Below, piece by piece: positions 15,776-24,962 of a DNA stretch of 64,000 nt. Position 1 is the first letter of the stretch; every line of letters begins with the position of its first letter. The notes beneath the pieces are model-generated. The model was not told the origin of the DNA, searched no databases, and saw nothing but the letters and a program-made list of their open reading frames with translations. The DNA lies in assembly GCA_001897835.1 (NCBI GenBank), contig MKUN01000022.1, forward strand, positions 1 through 64,000, written 5' to 3'. The stretch is from Bacteroidetes bacterium 46-16. Lineage in GTDB: Bacteria; Bacteroidota; Bacteroidia; Chitinophagales; Chitinophagaceae. A program made the position numbers and the translations under genes.

Positions 15776-17845
15776 TTATTGCGCCTTATCACTCTTTTCT
15801 GCATCTGCTTCGGCAGTTTTACCACCTATATTAAACAGGCGGTAAGCCATATCCACGCCTGCCTCTTCTGTCTTTTTGGTCTGGTACAGGCAGGTTTGCC
15901 TGGGCACTACATAGTCGCCGTTCCGGTCCAGTACATAATATTCAATGCGCCTTTTTGCTCCCTGTCCCCTGAATATCATGTAGGCCGACAGGGCAGGTAT
16001 ACTGCTGTTGCTTACCCAGTTTATGCTGCAGTCTTTAAGTCTTGCTACCAGTTTCTGGTCCACATCACCGCTCACATGCAGCTGCATATTGGACTCCAGT
16101 CCTGTATAGGGCACCAGTTGGGGATATAGCTTGCATAGCCGGTACATCCAGTCATTATATGCCGCCTTATCTTTTCTTTCTTTGGCACAGCCTGCCTCCG
16201 CTTCATATATCCGTGCCAGGAATAGTTGTTCGTATTCCTTATCTATGTCCGGGTCCTGCAATATACCATCCAGCATTTTACGCGCCTCGGTATAGTTGCC
16301 TTCTTTCATCTGCAACTTTGCAACGAAGAGTTTGAAATACTTGCGGATATACTTCCTGTTGTCTGTTTGTGCCTCTTTCGCAAACTTATCAATGAAGAAG
16401 CGGGTACTGAAATCCTTGATCAGGTACCATATCTCGTCCCAGCATACTGTGCTCTCTGTCGAGAAGAGCTTGTAGATCACCCGGTCACGTTCCGGGTTCT
16501 GCGAAAACTGGTTGATGATCAGGAACTGTTGCATATATTTCTGGCCCAGCAGTTTCGACATATTGCCCAGCACCATGGGGTTGTACCACCAGTTCTTATG
16601 TTCAAATTCCTGCATTTGCCACCTCGCCTGCAGGTTCATCAGTTTATCCAGCTGCACACTAAAGTCATAGCTGCTCTGGCCTAGTGTGGTACCTATGTGC
16701 ACTTCCTTAAATGCTGCAGCCTTGTCTATATAGCGCTCAGCCTCTTTTATCTGCCCGTCATAGTGCATGCAGCGCGCCAGCGCTATATTATACCAGCCAA
16801 AGCCCGGTGTCGAGCCATTCGCCATGATCATGCCCTTCATCAGCTCTATGCCGCTTTTCGGCTGGCCCTTGTATATATCCAGTATAGAGGTATAGTAGGC
16901 CCACTCCTGCAGCCGCTTGTCACCATTATCCTGTGCCGATGCTATGTTGTATTCCTTCTCCGCTTCCCTGAAGTCGCCGCATATCGTCCTGAAGGTAGCA
17001 TAGTTGTTATGGGGAAATATCCCGGTATTGCGCATCAGGTCAAAATAATGCATGGCCGAATCAATATTGAACGAATAGCTGTACAGGATGCATTTATAAT
17101 GATATACGGATAGCTTATCGCCCTTCTCATAGCCGGGTTGAAAAATGTGTGCGTTAAGAGCCATATCTCGCCTTATCTTCCTCAATTGCGAGTCAAGATA
17201 GCGGTTGGCCAGCTTTTCATTCTCATTTATAGAGTTTTTCAGGAAGTGGTATTTGTCACTCGTATAAAACCGGTTACGATGCACCGTCCAGCCCAGGAAA
17301 TCATATGCATCCATATAATACTCCCGCTGGAAATTCCATTTCAGTACCCGGCGCAGCAATGTATATACCTTATCGGGCTCTTCCATATTGCTGTAGCAAT
17401 GCATCAGGTACATCGCTATCATCGTATAATCTATCTGGAACTTGTATGCAGGATAATAGGTCAGCAGTTCCGATGTACGCGTGGCCAATTGTTTCCGGTA
17501 ATCTCTTTCTATGAGGTTGAGCGCCCTTTCCAGCGGACCTGCTGCATTTTTATAACCCAGGTAATCTGCTGCATGGTTGTATTTATAAGCGCCTTCAAAA
17601 AGCCAGCCAACATAATAGGTGCTGTCCACCCTTTTAAATTCACGCGACCTGGGCAGGGCGTCTTCACTGTTCGGCGATACACCCATGCGCTTGGCATCTA
17701 TTTCGTAGCGCTCCGATAGTTTGGCTGCGGGGTGCACCTGCGCAGGCTGTAGCACCTGTGGCTGCTGCTGGCCCCCCTGCTGGTTATCCTGTGCATATAC
17801 AGTGCCGCAGCAAAGCAAAAGCATTACTACTGCAAGTATATTCAT
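15776..17845 (-). CDS. Secreted TPR-like repeat protein of unknown function
   Basis: The signal peptide MNILAVVMLLLCCGTVYAQ is followed by a Q-rich stretch and then about 550 residues of helical, TPR-like repeats (for example NLIERDYRKQLATRTSELLTYY, AERYIDKAAAF and EARKMLDGIL). The last 100 residues look like a small beta domain (LDRNGDYVVPRQTCLY). ATG at 17845 was chosen over 17872 because it begins the signal peptide. The protein is 689 residues and is presumably periplasmic. It starts 40 nt after the MoxR gene on the same strand, so the two are probably co-transcribed; a MoxR-assisted maturation is possible but not shown. No named family was recognised. Confidence 0.7.
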   Translation of the reverse strand: MNILAVVMLLLCCGTVYAQDNQQGGQQQPQVLQPAQVHPAAKLSERYEIDAKRMGVSPNSEDALPRSREFKRVDSTYYVGWLFEGAYKYNHAADYLGYKNAAGPLERALNLIERDYRKQLATRTSELLTYYPAYKFQIDYTMIAMYLMHCYSNMEEPDKVYTLLRRVLKWNFQREYYMDAYDFLGWTVHRNRFYTSDKYHFLKNSINENEKLANRYLDSQLRKIRRDMALNAHIFQPGYEKGDKLSVYHYKCILYSYSFNIDSAMHYFDLMRNTGIFPHNNYATFRTICGDFREAEKEYNIASAQDNGDKRLQEWAYYTSILDIYKGQPKSGIELMKGMIMANGSTPGFGWYNIALARCMHYDGQIKEAERYIDKAAAFKEVHIGTTLGQSSYDFSVQLDKLMNLQARWQMQEFEHKNWWYNPMVLGNMSKLLGQKYMQQFLIINQFSQNPERDRVIYKLFSTESTVCWDEIWYLIKDFSTRFFIDKFAKEAQTDNRKYIRKYFKLFVAKLQMKEGNYTEARKMLDGILQDPDIDKEYEQLFLARIYEAEAGCAKERKDKAAYNDWMYRLCKLYPQLVPYTGLESNMQLHVSGDVDQKLVARLKDCSINWVSNSSIPALSAYMIFRGQGAKRRIEYYVLDRNGDYVVPRQTCLYQTKKTEEAGVDMAYRLFNIGGKTAEADAEKSDKAQ

Positions 17846-17885
17846 CGGTCTTTTACAGCTACAAAAACACATCAGCCTGTTCTGC

Positions 17886-18902
17886 TTATTTGTATAGTTT
17901 CAGCCGGGCCAGTCGTTCAGCTTCTTTATGTATTATACTGTTGAGCGCCTTCTCGCGTCCGTCCTTATTGCGGTATATCAGGCGGTGGTCCAGCACGGCA
18001 TAGGCTATATCTTTTACATCATCTTCTATTACGAAGGTCCGCCCTTTTACCAGCGCATAGGCCTTCAGGCAGCGCAGGAAGGCAATACCGCTCCGTGTCG
18101 ATGCACCCAGTACTATATCCTGGTGTTCGCGGCTGCCGCGCACTATGTGGCTCACTCCCTGCACGATCTCATCATGCACAAATACCTGCCTTGCCTCCTC
18201 CTGCAATTGCAGCAGGTCCTGCATGCTCAGCACTTGTTCTATCTGCACAAGGTTCTGGGCAATATCCAGGTATTCGCGATATATATTCAGTTCTGTCTGC
18301 TCATCTACATAGCCAAAGATGATCTTCATGAAAAAACGATCCAGTTGCGCAGCAGGCAAGGGGTAAGTACCCTCCATTTCTATGGGGTTTTGTGTAGCTA
18401 TGGTAAAGAACAAGCGTTCCAGCTTCAGGGTAGTATCACCTACGGTCACCTGCTGCTCTGCCATAGCTTCCAGCAGGGCACTCTGCACTTTGGGCGATGC
18501 CCTGTTTATTTCATCGGCCAGCAATACGTTACAGAACAACGGCCCTTTCTTAAATACGAATTCTTTGTTCCGGTCGTCGAATATATGGGTGCCTATCAGG
18601 TCCATGGGCAGCAGGTCTGGCGTGAACTGTATGCGCTTGAAGATCACATGCTCACTCCCCATTTCGCCGCTGATGCAGTGCGCCAGCGTCCGGGCCAGCA
18701 CAGTTTTACCCGTACCGGGATTATCTTCCATCAGTATATGCCCTCCCGCCAGCAGGCAGGTCACTACCAGCTCTATTTTATCCCTTTTGCCACGTATTAC
18801 TTTTTCTACCTGGTCTATCAAATGCTTTATCGAGCCCCCAGCATTTCTTTCCTCGCTGCCAGCACCGGGCATTTGCTGCTCATCCGAAACGTTTTCCATC
18901 AT
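17886..18902 (-). CDS. MoxR family AAA+ ATPase
   Basis: MoxR proteins are chaperone-like AAA+ ATPases that often work with VWA proteins. Walker A is NPGTGKTV at 61-68, Walker B is VLLADEINRA and sensor 1 is TQNPIEMEGTYPLP. A C-terminal lid includes LGASTRSGIAFLRCLKAYAL. There are two Met codons at the start (18902 and 18899). No VWA or DUF58 gene is adjacent; the downstream gene encodes a secreted TPR protein. This is one of two MoxR paralogues in the window and is distinct from the one at 42360-43367. Confidence 0.9.
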   Translation of the reverse strand: MMENVSDEQQMPGAGSEERNAGGSIKHLIDQVEKVIRGKRDKIELVVTCLLAGGHILMEDNPGTGKTVLARTLAHCISGEMGSEHVIFKRIQFTPDLLPMDLIGTHIFDDRNKEFVFKKGPLFCNVLLADEINRASPKVQSALLEAMAEQQVTVGDTTLKLERLFFTIATQNPIEMEGTYPLPAAQLDRFFMKIIFGYVDEQTELNIYREYLDIAQNLVQIEQVLSMQDLLQLQEEARQVFVHDEIVQGVSHIVRGSREHQDIVLGASTRSGIAFLRCLKAYALVKGRTFVIEDDVKDIAYAVLDHRLIYRNKDGREKALNSIIHKEAERLARLKLYK

Positions 18903-19011
18903 AGGATATAAACTTTGTACAATTTTAATGATTTATAAATTGGCTTAAGCCATGATGCTGATAATTTTTTGTGAAAAGTCCTACATTCACATAAGCCTTA
19001 ACCGGTTAAAG

Positions 19012-19512
19012 ATGAAAAAAGTACGCTGCTCCATAATTTTTGTCACGGCTTTGCTCCTCCTGCATGCCTGCAGCGATAGCAACAGCAAAAACAATGCCCC
19101 TGCGGGCAGGCTTGCCTCCTGCTCATGGATATTAGGCGATTGGTATATGGACACTCCCCGCGGGCAGCTGATCGAATCCTGGCAAAAGGTTTCCGACACT
19201 ATGTTCTCCGGCTATAGCATAATGCGCGCAGCTAACGGCGACACCTTATTCTCGGAAAAGATAAAGCTCGTACAGCGTGGCGATACCTTATGGTACATCC
19301 CACTTGTCAGCAATCAGAACAATGGTGAAGAAGTGCCTTTTAAGGAAATATCCTGCAATACATCGGGGATGATATTTGAAAACCCAACGCACGATTTCCC
19401 CCAGCGTATCATTTACCGGCATAGTTCCGATTCCTCTTTATTTGCACGTATCGAAGGCATGGAGAACGGCGTAAAAAAAGCCAGCGACTTTCCCTATCGG
19501 CGGTCAAAATGA
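19012..19512 (+). CDS. Small lipoprotein, DUF6265-like
   Basis: The lipoprotein signal MKKVRCSIIFVTALLLLHAC has the lipid cysteine in LLHAC. A beta-rich domain follows: ASCSWILGDWYMDTPRGQLIESW, VPFKEISCN and ENPTHDFPQRIIYR. The pattern of GDW, an ExW and a late NPxHDFPxRIxYR matches the DUF6265 group of lipocalin-like proteins as I recall it. No function is known. ATG at 19012 begins the signal peptide; an upstream in-frame start at 18952 would add 20 residues before it. The neighbouring DUF1648 gene is convergent. Confidence 0.7.
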   Translation: MKKVRCSIIFVTALLLLHACSDSNSKNNAPAGRLASCSWILGDWYMDTPRGQLIESWQKVSDTMFSGYSIMRAANGDTLFSEKIKLVQRGDTLWYIPLVSNQNNGEEVPFKEISCNTSGMIFENPTHDFPQRIIYRHSSDSSLFARIEGMENGVKKASDFPYRRSK

Positions 19513-19519
19513 TCGCCGG

Positions 19520-20032
19520 TCATGGGCGACTGCTTCCCATAAGTATTTTCCTGCGGTTGGTGATATAGTACAACAAAGGAACAAGCAGTAACAACAATTC
19601 GCATACCGTAGCAGGCCAGCCCGGTTTACCCAGATCTTTATATGATAACCTGATGGTCTCTCCCAGTTCAATGGTACAGGCTACCAGCACAGCAAGCTTC
19701 ACCAATATCAGTGTCTTCACCGAAAAGCCATGCTGCATACTGCTATGGCCCTGTTCATCATCCGTTACCTGCACCGGGTTGCTGCTCATCAAGGTAATGG
19801 CAAAATACAGGAAAATACCTATGGACGGGATAACAAAAAAATATGCTTTGGTGGTATAATCATCTGTATGACCAACAAGGCTAAAATGCATGGGTATAGC
19901 ATCCGGCAGCAGGATATAGCTTACGTTACAGGCTATGAACAACAGTATCAGCAGCACAATATTCGTCCGTTCCATCAGCTTTTCCATCTTCCCGGGCATC
20001 ACCCATATTTCCTGTACTTTCTCGTCCCACAT
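19520..20032 (-). CDS. DUF1648-domain membrane protein
   Basis: This protein of 170 residues has four predicted membrane helices (about 24-43, 65-85, 107-125 and 137-157). The segment IPMHFSLVGHTDDYTTK after the first helix is the signature of DUF1648 (IPxHxxxxGxxDxYxxK), found in SdpI-like immunity and regulatory membrane proteins. It lies 16 nt downstream of porX on the same strand. The function is not known, and a link to T9SS is only suggested by position. Confidence 0.75.
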   Translation of the reverse strand: MWDEKVQEIWVMPGKMEKLMERTNIVLLILLFIACNVSYILLPDAIPMHFSLVGHTDDYTTKAYFFVIPSIGIFLYFAITLMSSNPVQVTDDEQGHSSMQHGFSVKTLILVKLAVLVACTIELGETIRLSYKDLGKPGWPATVCELLLLLVPLLYYITNRRKILMGSSRP

Positions 20033-20048
20033 AAGCTTGCATTTTTTA

Positions 20049-21605
20049 TCACTTGCTATGCAGCCTTATCACCGGCACTATCATTTCTTCTAATGATATG
20101 CCACCATGCTGAAAGGTATTGCGATAGTAATTTACATAATGATTATAATTATTAGGGTAACAAAGGAACACATCTTCCTTAGCAAAGATGAAGGTAGAGC
20201 TCACGTTGGGCCTGGGCAAGCCTGCTTCTCTCGGATCGCGGAAGGCCAGTACGTCCTTTTCTTCATACTGCAGGTTGCGCCCGTGCTTGTAGCGCAGGTT
20301 GGTCGTTGTGTGCCTGTCGCCGATACATTTGCTCGGTTGCTTTACCCGCACGGTACCATGATCTGTGGTAATGAATACTTGTATATCCTTATCGGCAATC
20401 TTACGCATGGCACGGTATAGTGGCGAGTGTTCGAACCAGCTCACCGTCAGCGACCGGTACGATACCTCATCGCCGGCCAGTTCCTTGAGCACTTCCATCT
20501 CCGTGCGCGCATGCGATAGCATATCCACGAAGTTGTACACCACTACCGTCAGGTCGTTATTCAGGCAGTTGTGTATATTATCTTCGAAGCTTTTGCCATC
20601 TTCATTGTTCGTTATTTTTATGTATTGCCATTTCAGGCCGTCCAGTTTCAGGTCTTTTAGCTGCCCGCGCATAAATGTTTCTTCAAACAGGTTCTTCCCG
20701 CCTTCTTCATCATCGTTCTTCCACTCATTGGGAAATTTCTTTTCTATATCCACAGGTAGCATACCCGCAAACAGGGCATTGCGGCTATATTGCGTAGCGG
20801 TAGGCAGTATGCTGTAGAATGAGTCCTCCTCTATTGTCTTGAACGATTCGTTCACGATCGGTTGCAATACCTTCCATTGGTCATACCTCAGGTTATCGAT
20901 CACCAGCAAGAAGGAGGGCTTGCCTTTTTCAAGGAAGGGAGCCACCTTTTTCTTGATCACATCATGCGAGAACAGAGGCGCCGAATCAGGATTTTTGATC
21001 CATTTGGCATAGTTCTTCGATACATATTTGCTGAATTCCGTATTGGCTTCCGATTTTTGTGATTGCAGCACTTCCATCATTTCCGAGCTGTCGCTCCTGG
21101 CCATTTCCAGTTCCCAGTACACCAGCTTCTTATACAGTTCTTTCCACTCTTCATGGTCCGGGCTCGAGCTCAGTGCCATAAAAAGATTGCGGAATTCCTG
21201 CTGGTATGCCGATGTGGTTCTTTCCGATACCAATCTTTTGGTATCCATTATCTTCTTTAGCGATAGCAGCACCTGGTTGGGGTTCACCGGTTTTATCAGG
21301 TAATCGCTTATCTGCGAGCCTATGGCTTCTTCCATAATGTACTCCGCTTCGTTCTTCGTCACCATCACCACGGGCATTTGCGGGTGCGTTTCTTTTATTT
21401 TAGCCAGCGTTTCCAGCCCTGTCATGCCCGGCATGCTCTCATCCAGCAGCACCACGTCCATATCCTTTTCCTTCAGCAGTTCCAGCGCATCATGCCCGTT
21501 CGACATGGGCGTTACTTCATAACCCTTATTTTTCAGGAAGAGGATCTGCGATTTCAGCGAGTCTATTTCGTCGTCCACCCATAATATTTCACCTTGTGTG
21601 CTCAT
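20049..21605 (-). CDS. porX: PorX, PglZ-domain response regulator of the type IX secretion system
   Basis: An N-terminal receiver domain carries the phospho-acceptor Asp55 (VVLLDESMPGMTG), the acidic pair DDE near residue 11 and the conserved Lys in DYLIKPVN. A helical linker and a PglZ/alkaline-phosphatase-like effector domain follow (LLVIDNLRYDQWKVLQ, TQYSRNALFAGMLP and FITTDHGTVRV with metal-binding residues). This architecture and the 518-residue length match PorX of Porphyromonas gingivalis, which regulates T9SS genes and interacts with PorL and the ECF factor SigP. The sensor PorY is not in the window. Known PorX proteins hydrolyse oligonucleotides; that activity here is inferred. Confidence 0.93.
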   Translation of the reverse strand: MSTQGEILWVDDEIDSLKSQILFLKNKGYEVTPMSNGHDALELLKEKDMDVVLLDESMPGMTGLETLAKIKETHPQMPVVMVTKNEAEYIMEEAIGSQISDYLIKPVNPNQVLLSLKKIMDTKRLVSERTTSAYQQEFRNLFMALSSSPDHEEWKELYKKLVYWELEMARSDSSEMMEVLQSQKSEANTEFSKYVSKNYAKWIKNPDSAPLFSHDVIKKKVAPFLEKGKPSFLLVIDNLRYDQWKVLQPIVNESFKTIEEDSFYSILPTATQYSRNALFAGMLPVDIEKKFPNEWKNDDEEGGKNLFEETFMRGQLKDLKLDGLKWQYIKITNNEDGKSFEDNIHNCLNNDLTVVVYNFVDMLSHARTEMEVLKELAGDEVSYRSLTVSWFEHSPLYRAMRKIADKDIQVFITTDHGTVRVKQPSKCIGDRHTTTNLRYKHGRNLQYEEKDVLAFRDPREAGLPRPNVSSTFIFAKEDVFLCYPNNYNHYVNYYRNTFQHGGISLEEMIVPVIRLHSK

Positions 21606-21823
21606 AATTCTTAGATTTCTTATTTTAATTACAACTTACGCTAATTTGATGGATATTTCCCCACACAAATACAAGCCCGCTACCTATTTAACGCAAGTTT
21701 GGCAACAATAGTTTGTGCTTTGTTAACTATTCCGCAAATATCTGGTCCGTTTTCTTACGCCTATCTGCTTTACGTGGTTATTTTTGCTTTTTAACTTTCA
21801 ACTTATTTAGATATAAAATAATT

Positions 21824-22294
21824 ATGCCCCCGGTTTCCATCCGTCCCGCACAAGCCGCCGATTGCCCGCAAATGCTGCAATTGGTCCGCGAACTTGCTGA
21901 ATATGAGCGCGCTCCCAACGAGGTCACCATCAGCCCCGAACATTTTACCGAAAGCGGCTTTGGGCCTGATCCCGTCTGGTGGGCCATAGTGGCTGAGGCC
22001 GGTGGACAAATTGTCGGCTTTGCCCTGTATTACATACGCTTCTCTACCTGGAAGGGGCAAAAAATGTATCTTGAGGATATAATTGTTACCGAAGCATGGC
22101 GTGGTAAAGGCATCGGCACTTTGCTCATGGATGAGCTAATTAAAATTGCCCGTACCAAAGGTTTTATCGGCATCAACTGGCAGGTGCTCAACTGGAACGA
22201 ACCTGCTATTAATTTCTACAAACGCTACAATGCTGCTTTTGATGGGGAATGGCTTAATGCTTCGATCGATGTAGAAAATAATAATAACAAATGA
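21824..22294 (+). CDS. GNAT family N-acetyltransferase (diamine acetyltransferase-like)
   Basis: This is an acetyl-CoA-dependent acetyltransferase of 156 residues with the GNAT core: SIRPAQAADCPQMLQLV, YLEDIIVTEAWRGKGIGTLLMDEL (CoA pyrophosphate loop R/Q-G-K-G-I-G) and the C-terminal INWQVLNWNEPAINFYKRYNA. The last motif is typical of spermidine/spermine and thialysine acetyltransferases. ATG at 21824 starts the domain; an in-frame extension to 21713 is not supported. The substrate is not determinable from sequence alone. Confidence 0.9.
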   Translation: MPPVSIRPAQAADCPQMLQLVRELAEYERAPNEVTISPEHFTESGFGPDPVWWAIVAEAGGQIVGFALYYIRFSTWKGQKMYLEDIIVTEAWRGKGIGTLLMDELIKIARTKGFIGINWQVLNWNEPAINFYKRYNAAFDGEWLNASIDVENNNNK

Positions 22295-22358
22295 ATGTTT
22301 TATAATAAGTAACTTTAGCCTGCAGTTTCCTTATTATCCCTAAAGCTCAGGCTTGCTT

Positions 22359-24002
22359 ATGCTTAAACACCTCACTCTTTTCACGGCGATGTTCCTTTTC
22401 GTCGCAGCATCATCCTTCGCGCAGACTATTCCTCAATGGCAATGGGCTGCCTCAGGCCTCGCAAGCCACGAACGTTATACGATGGACATTACCACCGACC
22501 GTTGGGATAATGTATACATTACCGGATCTTTCGACGATACACTTACATTTCCGGGTGACACCCTCATTAGTAGGGGAGACAAAGATATCTATTGGGCCAA
22601 GTTTAGTCCTTCAGGCCAGTTCCTTTGGGCGGCTAGTGCCGGTGGTATCTACGACGATGAAGGTACCGGGATAGCGACCGACAATTATGGAAATGTATAT
22701 GTGGCAAGCTATTTTAACGACACAGCCTTTTACGGTATCGATACCGTCAAGACGAAAGGCCAGTCTGATATTGTATTAGCCAAATATGACAACTCTGGTA
22801 ATCGGTTATGGCTTAAAACATGGGGCAGTATTTACCCTGACCAAGGAGTAAAAATAGCGATCGATAAACATGGTAAAATCTTCCTGACAGGCACTTTTGC
22901 TGCCGATGGTGGATCTCCTCCTTCGCACGGCACCATAACGTTTGACAATTTCAACATTACAAGCACTGGCGGCGGTGACATTTTCCTGGTAAAGCTGGAT
23001 ACTAATGCAACGATCATATGGGGCACGCATGCTGGTGGCGTATTTGGCGATGATGCCGGCAATATCACTTTGGATAGCATGGGTTATATATACGTTACGG
23101 GGTCGTTTGATGCGCCTTGGGCCGATTTCGTTAATAAACGTATCAATGCCAAATTTGGCCCGTTTAACGATATGTTCGTCGCTCAGTACGATAGCACTGG
23201 TTACCCCGTTTGGGTAAAAGGGGCAGGCTCATTATATCCGACTGGGGGCTCTGGGGTCGCTGTTGATGGACAGGGCAATGTATTTGTCGCAGGAGGTTGT
23301 GCTGCAAGGTTGCCAATAAAATTTGAGAACAACCTGATACTTGATAGCACAAGAGGTTTCGTAGCTAAATATGATTTCACCGGTAACCTGGTTTGGGCGC
23401 AAAGGGTCGATGTATGGTCTAATGGCTGGCTTAGCGATGTAGTAACTGATCCTGAGGACAATATTTATACGATTGGTTTCTTTTCTATCGGATTTACTTT
23501 CAATGGCGACACTATAGCCCCGAATTATGATGATCTTTTTGTAAATAAATATGATAATAATGGCACGCCGCTATGGACAAAAGAACCCATGGGTCCCGGC
23601 TCGCGGGGCGCCGTCATTACATTGAATAATGCAGGAGATGTATTAGTTGGCGGCATCTCCATTCCAGGCGGGCCCATTTTCGGCCCTTCCACTCTGCCTG
23701 ACTCAAGTGCAGTCCTGGTGGCCAAATTAGGCTCCAGCCTCACTGCCTCCCATCTCTCAGCCAGCCAGGCAGATATCAATATCTATCCCAATCCTGCAGA
23801 TAACAAACTATATATTTCCTTCAATGCCGAAGCTCCTGTTCACTTGAAATTACATGACCTTTTAGGTAGAACTTTGACATCGGAGAAGATCACTTCAGAC
23901 CAGCCTGTAATAGATATATCAGCGGTGCCGCCGGGCTTGTATTATCTTCAGATTTCAGGGTGTAACTATAATGTTTGCAAAAAGCTGATCATCCAGCACT
24001 AG
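22359..24002 (+). CDS. T9SS type A sorting protein with SBBP-type beta-propeller repeats
   Basis: The signal peptide ends at SFAQ. The body has repeated units of about 45-50 residues with the pattern D..GN.Y..G.F..T..FG..T..S.G..D.F..KYD..G...W....G (for example NVYVASYFNDTAF and DSMGYIYVTGSFDAPWADF), the SBBP seven-bladed-propeller type. The last 75 residues (NIYPNPADNKLYISF ... VPPGLYYLQISG) form a type A T9SS sorting domain. The 547-residue protein should be surface-exposed or secreted; ligand and role are unknown. TTG at 22353 is an alternative start. The preceding gene encodes an unrelated acetyltransferase. Confidence 0.87.
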   Translation: MLKHLTLFTAMFLFVAASSFAQTIPQWQWAASGLASHERYTMDITTDRWDNVYITGSFDDTLTFPGDTLISRGDKDIYWAKFSPSGQFLWAASAGGIYDDEGTGIATDNYGNVYVASYFNDTAFYGIDTVKTKGQSDIVLAKYDNSGNRLWLKTWGSIYPDQGVKIAIDKHGKIFLTGTFAADGGSPPSHGTITFDNFNITSTGGGDIFLVKLDTNATIIWGTHAGGVFGDDAGNITLDSMGYIYVTGSFDAPWADFVNKRINAKFGPFNDMFVAQYDSTGYPVWVKGAGSLYPTGGSGVAVDGQGNVFVAGGCAARLPIKFENNLILDSTRGFVAKYDFTGNLVWAQRVDVWSNGWLSDVVTDPEDNIYTIGFFSIGFTFNGDTIAPNYDDLFVNKYDNNGTPLWTKEPMGPGSRGAVITLNNAGDVLVGGISIPGGPIFGPSTLPDSSAVLVAKLGSSLTASHLSASQADINIYPNPADNKLYISFNAEAPVHLKLHDLLGRTLTSEKITSDQPVIDISAVPPGLYYLQISGCNYNVCKKLIIQH

Positions 24003-24040
24003 TTCAGGAAAGGTACATCGTCAAAATGCAGAACTTAGCA

Positions 24041-24910
24041 TTAATCCGTCCTGAAATCGTGGTTGATGTAACCGGGGCATTTGTACACCTTTAACTGGAA
24101 GGAGACATTGATCATGAACATCATATACTGGTCGCGGGTGCTGGTATTACCCCGCTGCTTGCCCGGCCTGCCCAATGGGTCATTGGGTGTCAATTCTGTA
24201 GAGCGGTCCTGCAGGTAATAGGCCGGTGGTTGCTGCACGCTTGGGTCTTTGGCAAAATATTGCGAACCCACATAGTAAGAGCTCACATCGTCCAGGTAGT
24301 CGGTCATAGTCAGCCGGTCGGCTATCTCAAAGCCCACATTCGTACCGGGGTTCATCCACCACTTCACACCCACGCCCACAGGAAAGCATACACTTACGGG
24401 CTGGTATTTATGACTGTCGAAGCCTGCGTTCTGTCCCTCTGTACCCAGCGGGCGCAGGTAGTATCTTTTACCATTAAGGTGGGTGTAGGGGTTATAATAG
24501 AAAGCGCCCACGCCACCCGTCAGGTAAGGTGTGAACCTGCTGCCAAAATCACCAGTCGAGAAACGGACAAAATTAAACTCGCCCTGCACGCAAAACTCTA
24601 CCACATCACTCTTAAAGTTCAGGTTGCGCCTTTGTTGAAAAGGGTCGGAGGAATACTTATCGTCATAGCCTACTTTAGCATAGTTCAGCGTGGTCTTGAT
24701 GGCTATATACGGGTTCAGGTGAAAACGGATGAAAGCACCACCCGCAGGCCGCACATACTTAAAACCATAATTAGTGTTCAGGTCGCCGAAATATTCAGCG
24801 CCGCCTAAGGAAACACCGTATTCCTTACCGCTATAGAAATACTGCGCACCGGCCCTGCCGGCACCTGAAAACAGCAATACCAGTAATAATATCTTTGTGT
24901 GCTTACTCAT
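24041..24910 (-). CDS. porG: Outer-membrane beta-barrel protein, DUF6089/PorG-like
   Basis: The signal peptide (KHTKILLLVLLFSGAGRAGAQ) precedes an eight-stranded-like barrel of about 270 residues: YFYSGKEYGVSLGGAEYFGDLN, FIRFHLNPYIAIKTTLNYAKVGYDD, RFTPYLTGGVGAFYYNPY and VGVGVKWWMNPG. The early GGAxYFGDLN and later RNLNFKS and YMMFMINVSF segments match DUF6089, the family that I recall includes PorG of the T9SS trans-envelope complex. The gene lies next to nadK, and P. gingivalis porG also sits in an envelope-biogenesis cluster. ATG at 24910 begins the signal peptide. The PorG identity is probable, not certain. Confidence 0.7.
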   Translation of the reverse strand: MSKHTKILLLVLLFSGAGRAGAQYFYSGKEYGVSLGGAEYFGDLNTNYGFKYVRPAGGAFIRFHLNPYIAIKTTLNYAKVGYDDKYSSDPFQQRRNLNFKSDVVEFCVQGEFNFVRFSTGDFGSRFTPYLTGGVGAFYYNPYTHLNGKRYYLRPLGTEGQNAGFDSHKYQPVSVCFPVGVGVKWWMNPGTNVGFEIADRLTMTDYLDDVSSYYVGSQYFAKDPSVQQPPAYYLQDRSTELTPNDPLGRPGKQRGNTSTRDQYMMFMINVSFQLKVYKCPGYINHDFRTD

Positions 24911-24931
24911 TAAAGCCATAAAATGTAACGG

Positions 24932-24939
24932 CAAAAGTA
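24932..24939 (-). promoter_or_regulatory. Possible -7 promoter element of the porG-like gene
   Basis: TACTTTTG on the minus strand fits TAnnTTTG and lies 22 nt before the start at 24910, in the 52-nt gap after nadK. No clear -33 TTG is at the right distance. Confidence 0.35.
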
Positions 24940-24962
24940 GTTTTTTATTGTTTTACTTGTTT

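Noticed and set aside
17928-18911. Open frame of 327 codons on the plus strand
   Set aside because: It is antisense to the first MoxR gene and has no domain.
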